In this document: piece by piece, positions 34,418 to 42,898 of the stretch
Position numbering within the stretch: position 1 is the stretch's first letter
Layout: every line of letters begins with the position of its first letter
Assembly: GCA_050296515.1 (NCBI GenBank)
Contig: JBNKRJ010000037.1
Location: 1-64,000 of the forward strand
Source of the DNA: NBLH01 sp050296515
GTDB taxonomy: Bacteria > Bacteroidota > Bacteroidia > Bacteroidales > NBLH01
Length of the DNA stretch: 64,000 nucleotides
Reading direction: 5' to 3'
Translations under genes and position numbers: made by a program
The notes under the pieces: generated by a model
Database searches by the model: none
Told to the model about the DNA's origin: nothing
What the model saw: only the letters and a program-made list of their open reading frames with translations

Positions 34418-34581
34418 TTGCCAATTTTGGCGTCTAATATAGCTGGTATTTACTCATTATCATCATCTTATACCAACTATATAGCGATTATGTTTAAAAC
34501 AAGTATTTATACCTATAAGTTTAAAATATACCTGGTTATACAAAATAATTTTAACTCACAGTTATATTTTTTACTAAAATG

Positions 34582-34612
34582 TTTGGAGATTATAAAATTA
34601 TATTTAATTTTG
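34582..34612 (+). promoter_or_regulatory. Strong Bacteroidota promoter of the retron
   Basis: TTTG (34582-34585), 19-bp spacer and TAATTTTG (34605-34612): a perfect match to TTTG-N19-TAnnTTTG. It fires rightward, so the RNA would start near 34618, ahead of the structured non-coding region and the retron genes. Confidence 0.65.
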
Positions 34613-34617
34613 CACCA

Positions 34618-34945
34618 GTTCTTTGAAATAAGTCGATTATTAAACAGACCCACTTCTTAAAGTGTATTAGTTTAATGCACGATAGTTTATACTATCTTTT
34701 GACTAGCGGCAACACGGTTATACTGTTGTAATCTTGTAATGCCTCTACCGTCATACACCGATATAACTATGTAATTCATTACTATCAATAGTGAATAATC
34801 TTAATATTATTATTCAACTAAATCGGGCAAGAAAAATTTAGGGTAAAAAGCAAATCACGCTTAATGGGTTGTAAGATTAAAGGCCTAATGGAATGGGCAA
34901 GGCGTTAGCCTTTTATCTTTAATCATATGTTTAATTAAATTTTTA
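34618..34945 (+). ncRNA. Candidate retron msr-msd RNA
   Basis: There is no gene for over 300 bp between the promoter and the first retron ORF. The stretch folds densely: CACTT / AAGTG (34651-34664), GATAG / CTATC, CAACA / TGTTG, ACTAT-CA-ATAGT, GAATAAT / ATTATTC, AAGGC-GTTA-GCCTT (34899-34912), and GATTAAAG / CTTTAATC closing a stem at 34875-34924. A possible a1/a2 pair is ATTAAACA (34639-34646) with TGTTTAAT (34928-34935). Retron RNAs precede their RT in this way. The branching guanosine cannot be fixed. Confidence 0.45.
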
Positions 34946-34950
34946 ATAAA

Positions 34951-35178
34951 ATGAAACAAAGTAAAGTTTTAATTAGAAAGTTTATCGACAAATTGGAGCA
35001 ACAATGGTTGCATTCAAAGAACCGTGATTTGTTGTCAAGTAATGACATTGTAATTTTAAAAGATTGTTTAGTCCTTTTAAAAGAAGCTTTAGAAACTGAT
35101 GATAAGGGATTTGAAAACCTTACATTATTGGAAGTTACCAAGAAGTTATTATTGCTATCAAACAAAAAAATTAGTTGA
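34951..35178 (+). CDS. Small helical protein of the retron operon
   Basis: The 75-residue Leu/Lys-rich protein (MKQSKVLIRKFIDKLEQQW...) is not recognised. It is predicted helical throughout and ends LLLLSNKKIS. It is the first gene after the candidate msr-msd and overlaps the XRE gene's open frame by four bases, so it belongs to the same operon and may be part of the retron effector or antitoxin arrangement. Confidence 0.5.
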   Translation: MKQSKVLIRKFIDKLEQQWLHSKNRDLLSSNDIVILKDCLVLLKEALETDDKGFENLTLLEVTKKLLLLSNKKIS

Positions 35179-35210
35179 CGTACCCTGAATTAACTCTAAA
35201 TTTTAAAGCT

Positions 35211-35516
35211 ATGGATTTAGGAAATACTATTACTGAAATTAGGAAACTAAGGAAGATCAAACAATCTGATTTAGCTGCTAAATGTAATATAACTCAGGCA
35301 TATTTATCTAGTATCGAAAACAATAAAAAAGAGCCAGTTATATCAAAGCTAAAAGAGATTGCAACTGCTTTAGATGTTCCGCTACCCGTTGTTTTTTTCT
35401 TATCAATGAATGAAGATGATATTTCGGATGATAAGAAACAATTGTTTGAGTTTCTGTTTGAAAACTTCAAACCAATATTGTATAAAAATTTTGTAGAAGA
35501 AAGTGAAGTCGTTTAA
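35211..35516 (+). CDS. XRE-family helix-turn-helix protein of the retron
   Basis: The protein has 101 residues from ATG 35211 (MDLGNTITEIRKLRKIKQ); the frame is open from TTG 35175 but the added residues do not fit the domain. The Cro/C1-type HTH is clear: IKQSDLAAKCNITQAYLSSIENNKKEPVISKL, then a LDVPLPVVFFLS segment typical of XRE proteins. The tail is acidic. XRE accessory proteins occur in one type of retron and may regulate or form the effector. The RT gene starts inside its last codons, so the two are coupled. Confidence 0.88.
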   Translation: MDLGNTITEIRKLRKIKQSDLAAKCNITQAYLSSIENNKKEPVISKLKEIATALDVPLPVVFFLSMNEDDISDDKKQLFEFLFENFKPILYKNFVEESEVV

Positions 35517-36327
35517 AACTCTGTGCAAAAGATTAGGTTATTCTGAAGAAAAGATTGAAAAAATTGCAGAAGAAGCGGAGAAATATTATAAACCATTTGT
35601 TATTGAGCAAGTAAAACGTAACGGGGAAATAAAATTACGAAATATAGCTCCTTCTTATGGAGCATTAAAATGGGTTCAGAATAGGATAAATAGCAGATTA
35701 CTTGTTGAATTAATTAACAACTCCCCAACCAAAAGATATTTATATGGTGGAATAAAAGGAAGAAGTAATATACAAAATGCTAAAATCCACCAAGGTAAAA
35801 AATATCATTTATGTACTGATTTAAGAGGCTATTTTGATTATATTGATTACAAAATTGTATACCAAATGTTTATTGACTTTGGTTATTCCCCAAACAATGC
35901 CAGATATTTAACCAAGTTAACTACTTACAAAGGTCACGTACCACAAGGAGCAGCCACAAGTACTTCAATTTCAAACCTTGTATTTCATAATGTTGATATG
36001 GAGCTAATTGAAATATGCAAAGCCAATCATATTGTGTATAGCCGTTTTGTTGATGATCTTACATTTTCAAGCCAACAAGATTTTAAATCAATTTCAATTA
36101 ATCTTTTAGAAATCATTAAACAACACGGTTTTAGAATTAGCCACGAAAAAACATTTTATAGTGATAAACCAGTAGAAGTAACTGGAACTGTTGTAAAACA
36201 AAATGGTCTTGACGTAACAAATAAATTTAAAAACAAAGATGTTTCAAATGCTTGTGAAGCATCATTAAAAGGTCGTATTACATATGAAAATTTGGTTAAA
36301 TATGGTACAGCAAAACAATTTGTATAA
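35503..36327 (+). CDS. Retron reverse transcriptase
   Basis: The 274-residue RT uses the msr-msd RNA as template and primer to make msDNA. It has the retron hallmarks: N92-A-x-x-H96 (NAKIH), catalytic D106 (CTDLRGYFDY), VPQGAATSTSISN (motif 4), the palm aspartates in RFVDDLTFSS (182-185, FVDD in place of YADD), and V226-T-G (VTGTVV) near the C-terminus. It starts at GTG 35503, 14 bases inside the XRE gene. At this length there is only the RT core and X/Y regions. The FVDD variant is less common, but both aspartates are kept. The operon promoter and RNA lie at 34582-34945. Confidence 0.92.
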   Translation: MKSFKTLCKRLGYSEEKIEKIAEEAEKYYKPFVIEQVKRNGEIKLRNIAPSYGALKWVQNRINSRLLVELINNSPTKRYLYGGIKGRSNIQNAKIHQGKKYHLCTDLRGYFDYIDYKIVYQMFIDFGYSPNNARYLTKLTTYKGHVPQGAATSTSISNLVFHNVDMELIEICKANHIVYSRFVDDLTFSSQQDFKSISINLLEIIKQHGFRISHEKTFYSDKPVEVTGTVVKQNGLDVTNKFKNKDVSNACEASLKGRITYENLVKYGTAKQFV

Positions 36328-36354
36328 TTTCACCTAATTCTCCGTATTAAAATA

Positions 36355-36385
36355 GAGCCCAGCACACAATGTACTGAGCTTCTTT
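36355..36385. terminator. Possible terminator between retron and TPR gene
   Basis: Imperfect stem AGCCCAG / CTGAGCT with inner ACA / TGT, between the end of the retron RT and the end of the convergent RHS operon. Confidence 0.35.
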
Positions 36386-36437
36386 AATATTAATGTTCCC
36401 AAAATCCTATCAAGGGGGTGTTAAACAAAGTACAACT

Positions 36438-37172
36438 TTATTGCATACTCTTATCTGGAACACCTAATTTGTCTTCTGATTTTGATAACATCAAAATTGC
36501 ATTTGAATCATTTGGGTTGATTTGAAGGATTCTTTTAAAATCGTTAGAAGCCAATGAGTACTTTTTTAAATAGTAATACATATTCCCTCTGTTAAAGTAC
36601 GAGGAAGTATAATTTGAATCTAAGTTTATAGCAGTAGAAAAATCTGAAATAGCCTCTTTAACATTATTCGTATAAAACTTACATACGCCCCTATTATCAA
36701 AATAACATGCTTTTTTTTCAAAGTTAATTGCCATTGAAAAATCATCTAATGCTTCAGTATAGTTTTCTTGAATAAATTTTATATATCCTCTTTGATAATA
36801 AGCATCTCCCGAACCATCTGAGTTATTAATCACAAAAGAAAAATCATCAAGAGCTTCGTTATACTCGCTTAAATAGTAATATACTAACCCTCTATTGAAA
36901 TAGCAATCGACAAACATACTATCTAAATTTAATGCAGTATTAAAATCTTTTAGAGCTAGTAAATAATCTCCATTTCTATAGTAAGTAAGTCCTCTAGCAT
37001 TTAATATTTGAGTGTTATTCTCATTTTTTGCTAGAATTTCACTATATAATCTAATTGCTTTAGAATATTCCTCATTTAAAAAATATTGATGAGCTTGCTT
37101 TATTTCATCGTCTAAATTGTTGCAACTTTGAAATAGAACTAAAATGATAAGTGTGATTTTAAAAAATTTCAT
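36438..37172 (-). CDS. TPR lipoprotein, candidate immunity protein of the large RHS gene
   Basis: The protein has about 244 residues from ATG 37172 (MKFFKITLIILVLFQSC). The signal ends in a lipobox with Cys17, so it is probably tethered in the periplasm or outer membrane. The mature part is six to seven TPR units (ALKDFNTALNLDS, ALDDFSFVINNSD, ALDDFSMAINFEK, AISDFSTAINLDS, ASNDFKRILQINP). It begins right at the stop of the RHS gene, the place of the immunity protein in such loci. A secretion-related scaffold role is the alternative. Confidence 0.65.
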   Translation of the reverse strand: MKFFKITLIILVLFQSCNNLDDEIKQAHQYFLNEEYSKAIRLYSEILAKNENNTQILNARGLTYYRNGDYLLALKDFNTALNLDSMFVDCYFNRGLVYYYLSEYNEALDDFSFVINNSDGSGDAYYQRGYIKFIQENYTEALDDFSMAINFEKKACYFDNRGVCKFYTNNVKEAISDFSTAINLDSNYTSSYFNRGNMYYYLKKYSLASNDFKRILQINPNDSNAILMLSKSEDKLGVPDKSMQ

Positions 37173-37173
37173 A

Positions 37174-40100
37174 TTATTTCTTTTTTTTCCAATATTCATT
37201 TGTTACATCTCGTCCTCCAGATTCACCTATTCTTTTTCTCAACATAATACTATCGGGTGCGTTTCCTCCTGAGTTCCACTCCCCTAAGTAATGTTTTACA
37301 TCAATAGAGTCGGATTCATTCCTTTGTTTACCAAAAGCATCAGTCTTATTATTTGGATTTTTGTCCTTGTCCGATGTTGTATTATAAATCGCTTGCCCAC
37401 ATTTTTGCCCTTTTCTAATTGATACAGCTATATTCCGAGAATTAGGATTCACTCGTGTCCCCCCTCTTTGTGAACCAAGAACTGTCATCAAATCCGTTAC
37501 ATCAAGCATTTCATCAACTCCTTTTTTTGCTGTAACTCCTGGTGAACCCGTCCCATTTTGCATATATAAAGAAATTCCTGAATTTTGAGAACTTCCACTT
37601 CCCATTAAATATGAATCCAATCTAACTCCAAAATCCCAAAGATCATCAAGAAATGAAGGTTCATCACTTTCTTCATCACTTTCTGGTTCTTCGCTATTTC
37701 CACCATTATCTGGACCATTACTATCACCATCGCCAGGTGTAACCACGACTTCTTCAATTTCATCCATTGCCTCAACTTCCAAGGTTGTTTCTGTCTCATT
37801 TATTAATTTTGCAGAATCTAAACCAAATGGATCTATAAAATTTATTGGATTATTATAGCAATAACTATATGGTGTATTACTAAAATGCCATTCGATTAGG
37901 GGGTCAATACCACTCCAGCGCGCTATTTCTGGTGAATAGAACCTCGCCCCATAATCGTACCAATCCAAAGAAGTACCATCACTAAACTCACCGCATTGCA
38001 ACTCCTTTCCATTATAAAGGTATTTATTAAGTGAAGTCTGAAGTGGATTCTGGTAAGACATCCCTTCCATTTGCATCCCGAAAGGATAGTAATGGCTTTC
38101 CTGCATAACTTCGGCAGTTCCGTTGTTATCTTTGACCACTACCCTTGTATTGCCGAGATGGTCTTTAATAAAATACTCATAATTATAGCCACCGCCTTCT
38201 TTGGGTACCAACCTTCCATCATCAGTTAAAATAAATGCCAAAGAACCGTTTTCGTATACAAAGTTACCTACGTAATCCATTTCCTTTTGCAGGTCTCCAC
38301 CTTTGTATACGCGCTGCTGTAGTTTTATGCCAGCGGCGTCGTAAAGATACTCAATGTGGCGGTCATTTCCAAGGTCAACCAGCACAGGCAGGTTTAACTG
38401 GTTGTAGCGCACTGCCTCAATGCCTTTGTTGTAATCGGCTATAAGGTTGCCATTAGGGTCGTAAAAGTATTCGTGTTTGGTGGTATCATCAACATTGGTT
38501 ATTTCGCTAAACAGGCCATTGTCGGTAAACCCGTAATCCTGTGCTATTGGGTTGTTTTGGTCGTTGACACCAATTAAGCGGTTGCCCTGGTATTTATAGG
38601 CCAGGTGATCAATTTCGGCAAAGCTCCCGTCGTCAAGAAATCCCTGTCGGGTCAGTGTTTCAATGTTACCATTAAAGTCGTAACTATAAGAGGTGCTGTA
38701 GTTTTCTCCTTCGGCACCAGCATAAGTTGCAGCTGTTAAACGGTTGATGTTGTCGTATGTAAAATCGTAGCTTTTGTCGGCTTTCAGTTGGCGACTGTTC
38801 CATTTCATATACGAAATATTGCCATTGTATTGGGGGTGGCTGCCCTCAGAGGTATTGTATCGCAAATCGAGGTTAAATAAATCGTTGGTCTGATTATCGG
38901 TGTTATCCATATCTGTCATCCAGCCACGGATGTTGTATGAATAACTGGTGTTTACCAAAGCTGTTCCACTTATAATATCCTTGCTTGCTTTGCCTTCTAA
39001 TTGCCCCAGTTCGTTGTAGGTGTTTGTGGCAATGGTTTTAGGTGTTTCTGTACCCAGTCCCATTTTTGTTTCCAGCAGGCGGCCTGCATGATCGTAAACA
39101 AATTGTTTGATAATGGTTTTGGTTGCGCCATTAACAGTATGTTGTTGGTTGGTTTCCATTACTTTTCCCACAAAATCGTAGCGGTTACTTACCACATCTC
39201 GCCCACCCAGGTGGTTATCGGCAATGGTTTGGATAACACGGTATTTGTCATCGTAATAGTTCACGGTAACAAGCCATTGCCCGGTTTCGGGGACTTTGGT
39301 TTTGGTAAAGGTGATTTGGCCTTTAATTTGATCGTTTGGGTCAAAATATCCATTTCCATTCTGATCTGTTGGATGCGTTCCATCATCCACAAAATCGTCT
39401 ATTTTGCTTGCATCAATGAAGTCATAAGAGGCATCAAGACCAGTATAACCATCATAATAGGTTTCACTTAACTTCATTTCCACGGTTGTAGTTGAAGGAA
39501 AATTAAGTGCATCACCCACAAAGGTTTGCATGTCATCCTGCAACAAGTCAACACCATGGGTGTAAATACCAGTTTCATTTGGGCGGTTCAGGTTGTCGTA
39601 TTTGGTATACATCCATTGGTTCTTGCTGCGCATATTGCCGTCTTGTGTCAATACCAATCGGTCGCGCTTGTCGTAAACCATGTAAATGGCTTCGGCACCT
39701 GGGATTTTCTTTTCTATCATGCGCTTGCGGGCATCGTAGCGGTAGAAGTAGCAGAGTTTGTCATTTACTGTTCCAGCAGCTTTGGGCGGTACCACGCAGC
39801 GGAGCAGGCCGAAATCATCGTAGATGTAGTAGGTCCGCAAATCGCCCGGGGATATTGTTAAAATCACCTGACCTAAAATATTCTTATATTCTTCAGTTTT
39901 ATTTCCATTTTCATCCTCGGTGATAGTTACATAAAGGGTCCCCGCTTTACAAAAACCGTTTGCAACATAATCTTCTGCTGTCATTCCATTATTGTTAATC
40001 GTCCATTTATTTACATCACTGGCCGGAGGTGCGCCATAGGTGTATTTTATGGTTGCTCCTCCAATTTGCCATGCATTCCCTGGTGCACCCTGCTCAATTG

Positions 40101-42864
40101 ACCTATCCAATGGCGATTCTTCATATTTCGTTTCGGCAAATATTGCATCATCATCTGGGAAAAAGTCTTCGAAGAAAATAGCATATTCACTTTCAACCAT
40201 TCCTGTGTTTCTGTAGCCACCATCACTACTAACTGAATAAGGAAGGTACTTTTTACTTTCCCTGCCATATTTATCATATTCAATCCGTTGTATAACATTT
40301 TTTCCTGCCGGGCTTGCCTTCACTGATAAATTCTGCATTGGCCTGCCTAGGCCATCAATATACCTGTAATTAATTAGACTATTTGCTGACGAGAGCTCAT
40401 CTTTTGATAAACCAGCTTGTAAAACTGTGTTGGTTTTTACATAATTTACATCGTAATTACCAAAATAATTTATACTGATTGAGGCACTTGCACTTTGATC
40501 ATCTCCATCTGAAACTTCGACTGTATACTCTCCATTCTCATCAATATTAATAAATTCAGCGTTTCCTAGATCTACATCGTTTGGTCCGGTCCAAGAATAA
40601 GTGTAATTTAAGTCCCCTCCTTTTATTACAGGTATTAATTTTCCGTTCTGGAATTTAAGGGTTACAGCTAACTCAACCTTTACTTTAGTATTTCTTTGCG
40701 CATAGCAAATCTCGTCATTTGTTGCTACAACAGTGTATATTGTGGTATTTTCAGGACTGACTATGAGACTGTTATTTGTTGAAAAAGTGGTTGATGGCAA
40801 CCATTTATAATAAGTTCCACCACTTGCTGTTAATTGAGAATTCTCCCCGGCATTAATTGCATCAGGTGTTGCTGTTAGGCTTATGGACGGACGAGTGGTA
40901 ATAAGCAAATTTCCAGGTTCAGAAGTAACCTGTCCACACTGATTACTTACAATACATCGAATATTTTGATGGGCAGGGAAATACATAGGAATTCCATGTT
41001 GCTCGGTATGGTATGGTGGAGTAAAACTATAAATACCATCCTCTTGATTTGGAATATCAATATAATTAACCCCAAGTTCAGGTTTAGTCTGCCATTGATA
41101 CTGAAGATCTATACCCACAGCAGCAACTGAAAAGCTAACCTCCTGAATCGGATCGTTTTCACACATTTTTACATCTTCAGGATGAGAACTAATAACTGGC
41201 AGATATACATTTTTCTCGATTTTAATCGTTTCATCAGAAGTTATTGAACAATAAGAATTATCGGCCCTGATTGAATAAATTCCAGCTTGATCAACCGTAA
41301 AAGTTAAAGTAGATTGAGTTCCTGGTTTGGTATCAAGAATATCACTTCCTAAAACCAGTGAGTAGTTTGTGTTTGCATCTAAACCGGTAATACTGATATC
41401 AATTGCATTGTCATCATGGCAATATTGACCTGCTCCTGTAGTACTTGTTGGCAAAAGGTTTTTAATTTCAATGCTTACTTCTTCCTCCATCATTTGACTA
41501 CAACCTTTATCCGATACTGCTCTTACGGTATAAATGCCTTCCTCCGTTTTGTTCCAGGTTATGCTATTACCTGTACCTCTAATACCATCACCAACCTGCA
41601 GATCATCCTTTAACAAATAATAATAAACATTGGTTTGTGAACCTGCTAAATTAATATTTAATCCAGGACTGTTTTTACATCGTATTCCTCCTCCGCTTAA
41701 TCTATAAACATTTGGAGAGGGGTTTACAATAACTAAGGCCTCTCCGTTCATTTCAACTCGGCAGCTCAATGGATTGTTTGCAAATTTTGCACTTACTTTA
41801 TACGCTCCAGGTTCTGTTACAGACCAAACTAACTTTCCGTCACCAAGCTCTTTTGGTGGTGGTATTTCCTTACCAATTCCTCCTAAATAAATAATGTTAT
41901 AATCGATTCCTTCATCAGAATTATTTAGCACTACAGAAACTGGGGAACCATCCAGACACCTTTCACCACCACCTGTTACATCATAAACAGTAGGAACTGG
42001 TAGCATCGTAATTCTAGCTGAACCATTCATTAGTTGGGTGCAATTACTGTTTGCGTCGGTAGCAACAACTGTATAAGTTCCCTCATCTTTCTGTACCCAT
42101 GATAAAGGATTGCCTGTACCATGTTTAGAAGCACCCACATTAGTTGTTCCATTTTTCAACTGATAGTTTACTCCTGTTTGAGAACCGCTTAATCTAATTT
42201 CTACTTCATCGCCATCAGGGCATCTATAATCATTACCTGAAACACTATAAACAGCAGGTTGGTGTTTGACTGTAATACTTCTTGAAGCACAAGCTGACCA
42301 TGTTCCGTCCAATGTCCTTGCCCTTAAATAATAAGTTCCAGAAGAAGTTACGGTGTAATTGAGATTACTGTTTGCTGTACTGGTTCCACATGAGGTGCCC
42401 TGCCAGTACCAGGTAGTTCCTGTAGGAGGAGTCCCTCTTTTTAGCACACTGTTGCCACAATTATTTGTTACTGAAGAAATGGTGGGAGTTGCTGGTTTTC
42501 CCGGCTGATTTACTTCTATACTAGTTCCACCTACATTGATGTGAGCAGAACGCGGACTTGTACTTGGATTCGCCGCACAAGTCACCTGTATTGCAACAAT
42601 GCCTCCCACAATTGCGACTACAGAACTTGGGCTTACAGTTATCCAGGATTCACTTGGAGTAATGTTCCAGCTTTTACATCTACTAGCATCTGTAGCTGTT
42701 ATAGTTGAAGTTCCCCCTGAAGAGCCAAATAACAACAATGATGGAGATACATTTGATACACAGTTAAGGCTACCAATAGGAAGATCAACAGGAGTCTGTG
42801 CTTTAGCATTAATTGAAATGCTAACTATAAATACTAAAAAAATTATTGATTTTATCGCTTTCAT
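37174..42864 (-). CDS. Large RHS polymorphic-toxin protein with BACON, Ig-like and DUF6443 domains
   Basis: This 1896-residue exported protein starts with a signal peptide (MKAIKSIIFLVFIVSISINAKAQ). Order: BACON-like domain (about 40-120, with ESWITVSPSS), a series of Ig/PKD-like repeats (130-790, each with YxVSGGGxRC-type segments), DUF6443 (about 805-930, YRYIDGLGRPMQNLSV), then RHS/YD repeats (950-1630) and the core EYFIKDHLGNTRV, DWYDYGARFYSPEIARW and NNPINFIDPFGLDS (ending about 1683). The last 210 residues are an acidic linker plus an unrecognised tail, the likely toxin. The YD region is richer in GC than the ends. The next gene downstream is a candidate immunity gene. Confidence 0.88.
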   Translation of the reverse strand: MKAIKSIIFLVFIVSISINAKAQTPVDLPIGSLNCVSNVSPSLLLFGSSGGTSTITATDASRCKSWNITPSESWITVSPSSVVAIVGGIVAIQVTCAANPSTSPRSAHINVGGTSIEVNQPGKPATPTISSVTNNCGNSVLKRGTPPTGTTWYWQGTSCGTSTANSNLNYTVTSSGTYYLRARTLDGTWSACASRSITVKHQPAVYSVSGNDYRCPDGDEVEIRLSGSQTGVNYQLKNGTTNVGASKHGTGNPLSWVQKDEGTYTVVATDANSNCTQLMNGSARITMLPVPTVYDVTGGGERCLDGSPVSVVLNNSDEGIDYNIIYLGGIGKEIPPPKELGDGKLVWSVTEPGAYKVSAKFANNPLSCRVEMNGEALVIVNPSPNVYRLSGGGIRCKNSPGLNINLAGSQTNVYYYLLKDDLQVGDGIRGTGNSITWNKTEEGIYTVRAVSDKGCSQMMEEEVSIEIKNLLPTSTTGAGQYCHDDNAIDISITGLDANTNYSLVLGSDILDTKPGTQSTLTFTVDQAGIYSIRADNSYCSITSDETIKIEKNVYLPVISSHPEDVKMCENDPIQEVSFSVAAVGIDLQYQWQTKPELGVNYIDIPNQEDGIYSFTPPYHTEQHGIPMYFPAHQNIRCIVSNQCGQVTSEPGNLLITTRPSISLTATPDAINAGENSQLTASGGTYYKWLPSTTFSTNNSLIVSPENTTIYTVVATNDEICYAQRNTKVKVELAVTLKFQNGKLIPVIKGGDLNYTYSWTGPNDVDLGNAEFINIDENGEYTVEVSDGDDQSASASISINYFGNYDVNYVKTNTVLQAGLSKDELSSANSLINYRYIDGLGRPMQNLSVKASPAGKNVIQRIEYDKYGRESKKYLPYSVSSDGGYRNTGMVESEYAIFFEDFFPDDDAIFAETKYEESPLDRSIEQGAPGNAWQIGGATIKYTYGAPPASDVNKWTINNNGMTAEDYVANGFCKAGTLYVTITEDENGNKTEEYKNILGQVILTISPGDLRTYYIYDDFGLLRCVVPPKAAGTVNDKLCYFYRYDARKRMIEKKIPGAEAIYMVYDKRDRLVLTQDGNMRSKNQWMYTKYDNLNRPNETGIYTHGVDLLQDDMQTFVGDALNFPSTTTVEMKLSETYYDGYTGLDASYDFIDASKIDDFVDDGTHPTDQNGNGYFDPNDQIKGQITFTKTKVPETGQWLVTVNYYDDKYRVIQTIADNHLGGRDVVSNRYDFVGKVMETNQQHTVNGATKTIIKQFVYDHAGRLLETKMGLGTETPKTIATNTYNELGQLEGKASKDIISGTALVNTSYSYNIRGWMTDMDNTDNQTNDLFNLDLRYNTSEGSHPQYNGNISYMKWNSRQLKADKSYDFTYDNINRLTAATYAGAEGENYSTSYSYDFNGNIETLTRQGFLDDGSFAEIDHLAYKYQGNRLIGVNDQNNPIAQDYGFTDNGLFSEITNVDDTTKHEYFYDPNGNLIADYNKGIEAVRYNQLNLPVLVDLGNDRHIEYLYDAAGIKLQQRVYKGGDLQKEMDYVGNFVYENGSLAFILTDDGRLVPKEGGGYNYEYFIKDHLGNTRVVVKDNNGTAEVMQESHYYPFGMQMEGMSYQNPLQTSLNKYLYNGKELQCGEFSDGTSLDWYDYGARFYSPEIARWSGIDPLIEWHFSNTPYSYCYNNPINFIDPFGLDSAKLINETETTLEVEAMDEIEEVVVTPGDGDSNGPDNGGNSEEPESDEESDEPSFLDDLWDFGVRLDSYLMGSGSSQNSGISLYMQNGTGSPGVTAKKGVDEMLDVTDLMTVLGSQRGGTRVNPNSRNIAVSIRKGQKCGQAIYNTTSDKDKNPNNKTDAFGKQRNESDSIDVKHYLGEWNSGGNAPDSIMLRKRIGESGGRDVTNEYWKKKK
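37935..37965. repeat. RHS core direct repeat, right copy
   Basis: Nearly identical to 23222-23250 in the orphan tip and in the same orientation; encodes DYGARFYSP. Confidence 0.6.
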
Positions 42865-42898
42865 TAGTTTATTTCTTTTGGTAAGTCAACCTATGTGG

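Noticed and set aside
34418..34660. 80-codon plus-strand frame before the retron promoter
   Set aside because: Composition is that of AT-rich non-coding DNA, and it runs across the retron promoter.
35175..35516. TTG start for the XRE protein
   Set aside because: The added 12 residues do not belong to the HTH domain and a better ATG lies at 35211.
39001..39923. Overlapping plus-strand open frames of up to 156 codons inside the RHS gene
   Set aside because: They are antisense to conserved YD-repeat coding sequence of the minus strand; the higher GC there keeps other frames open by chance.
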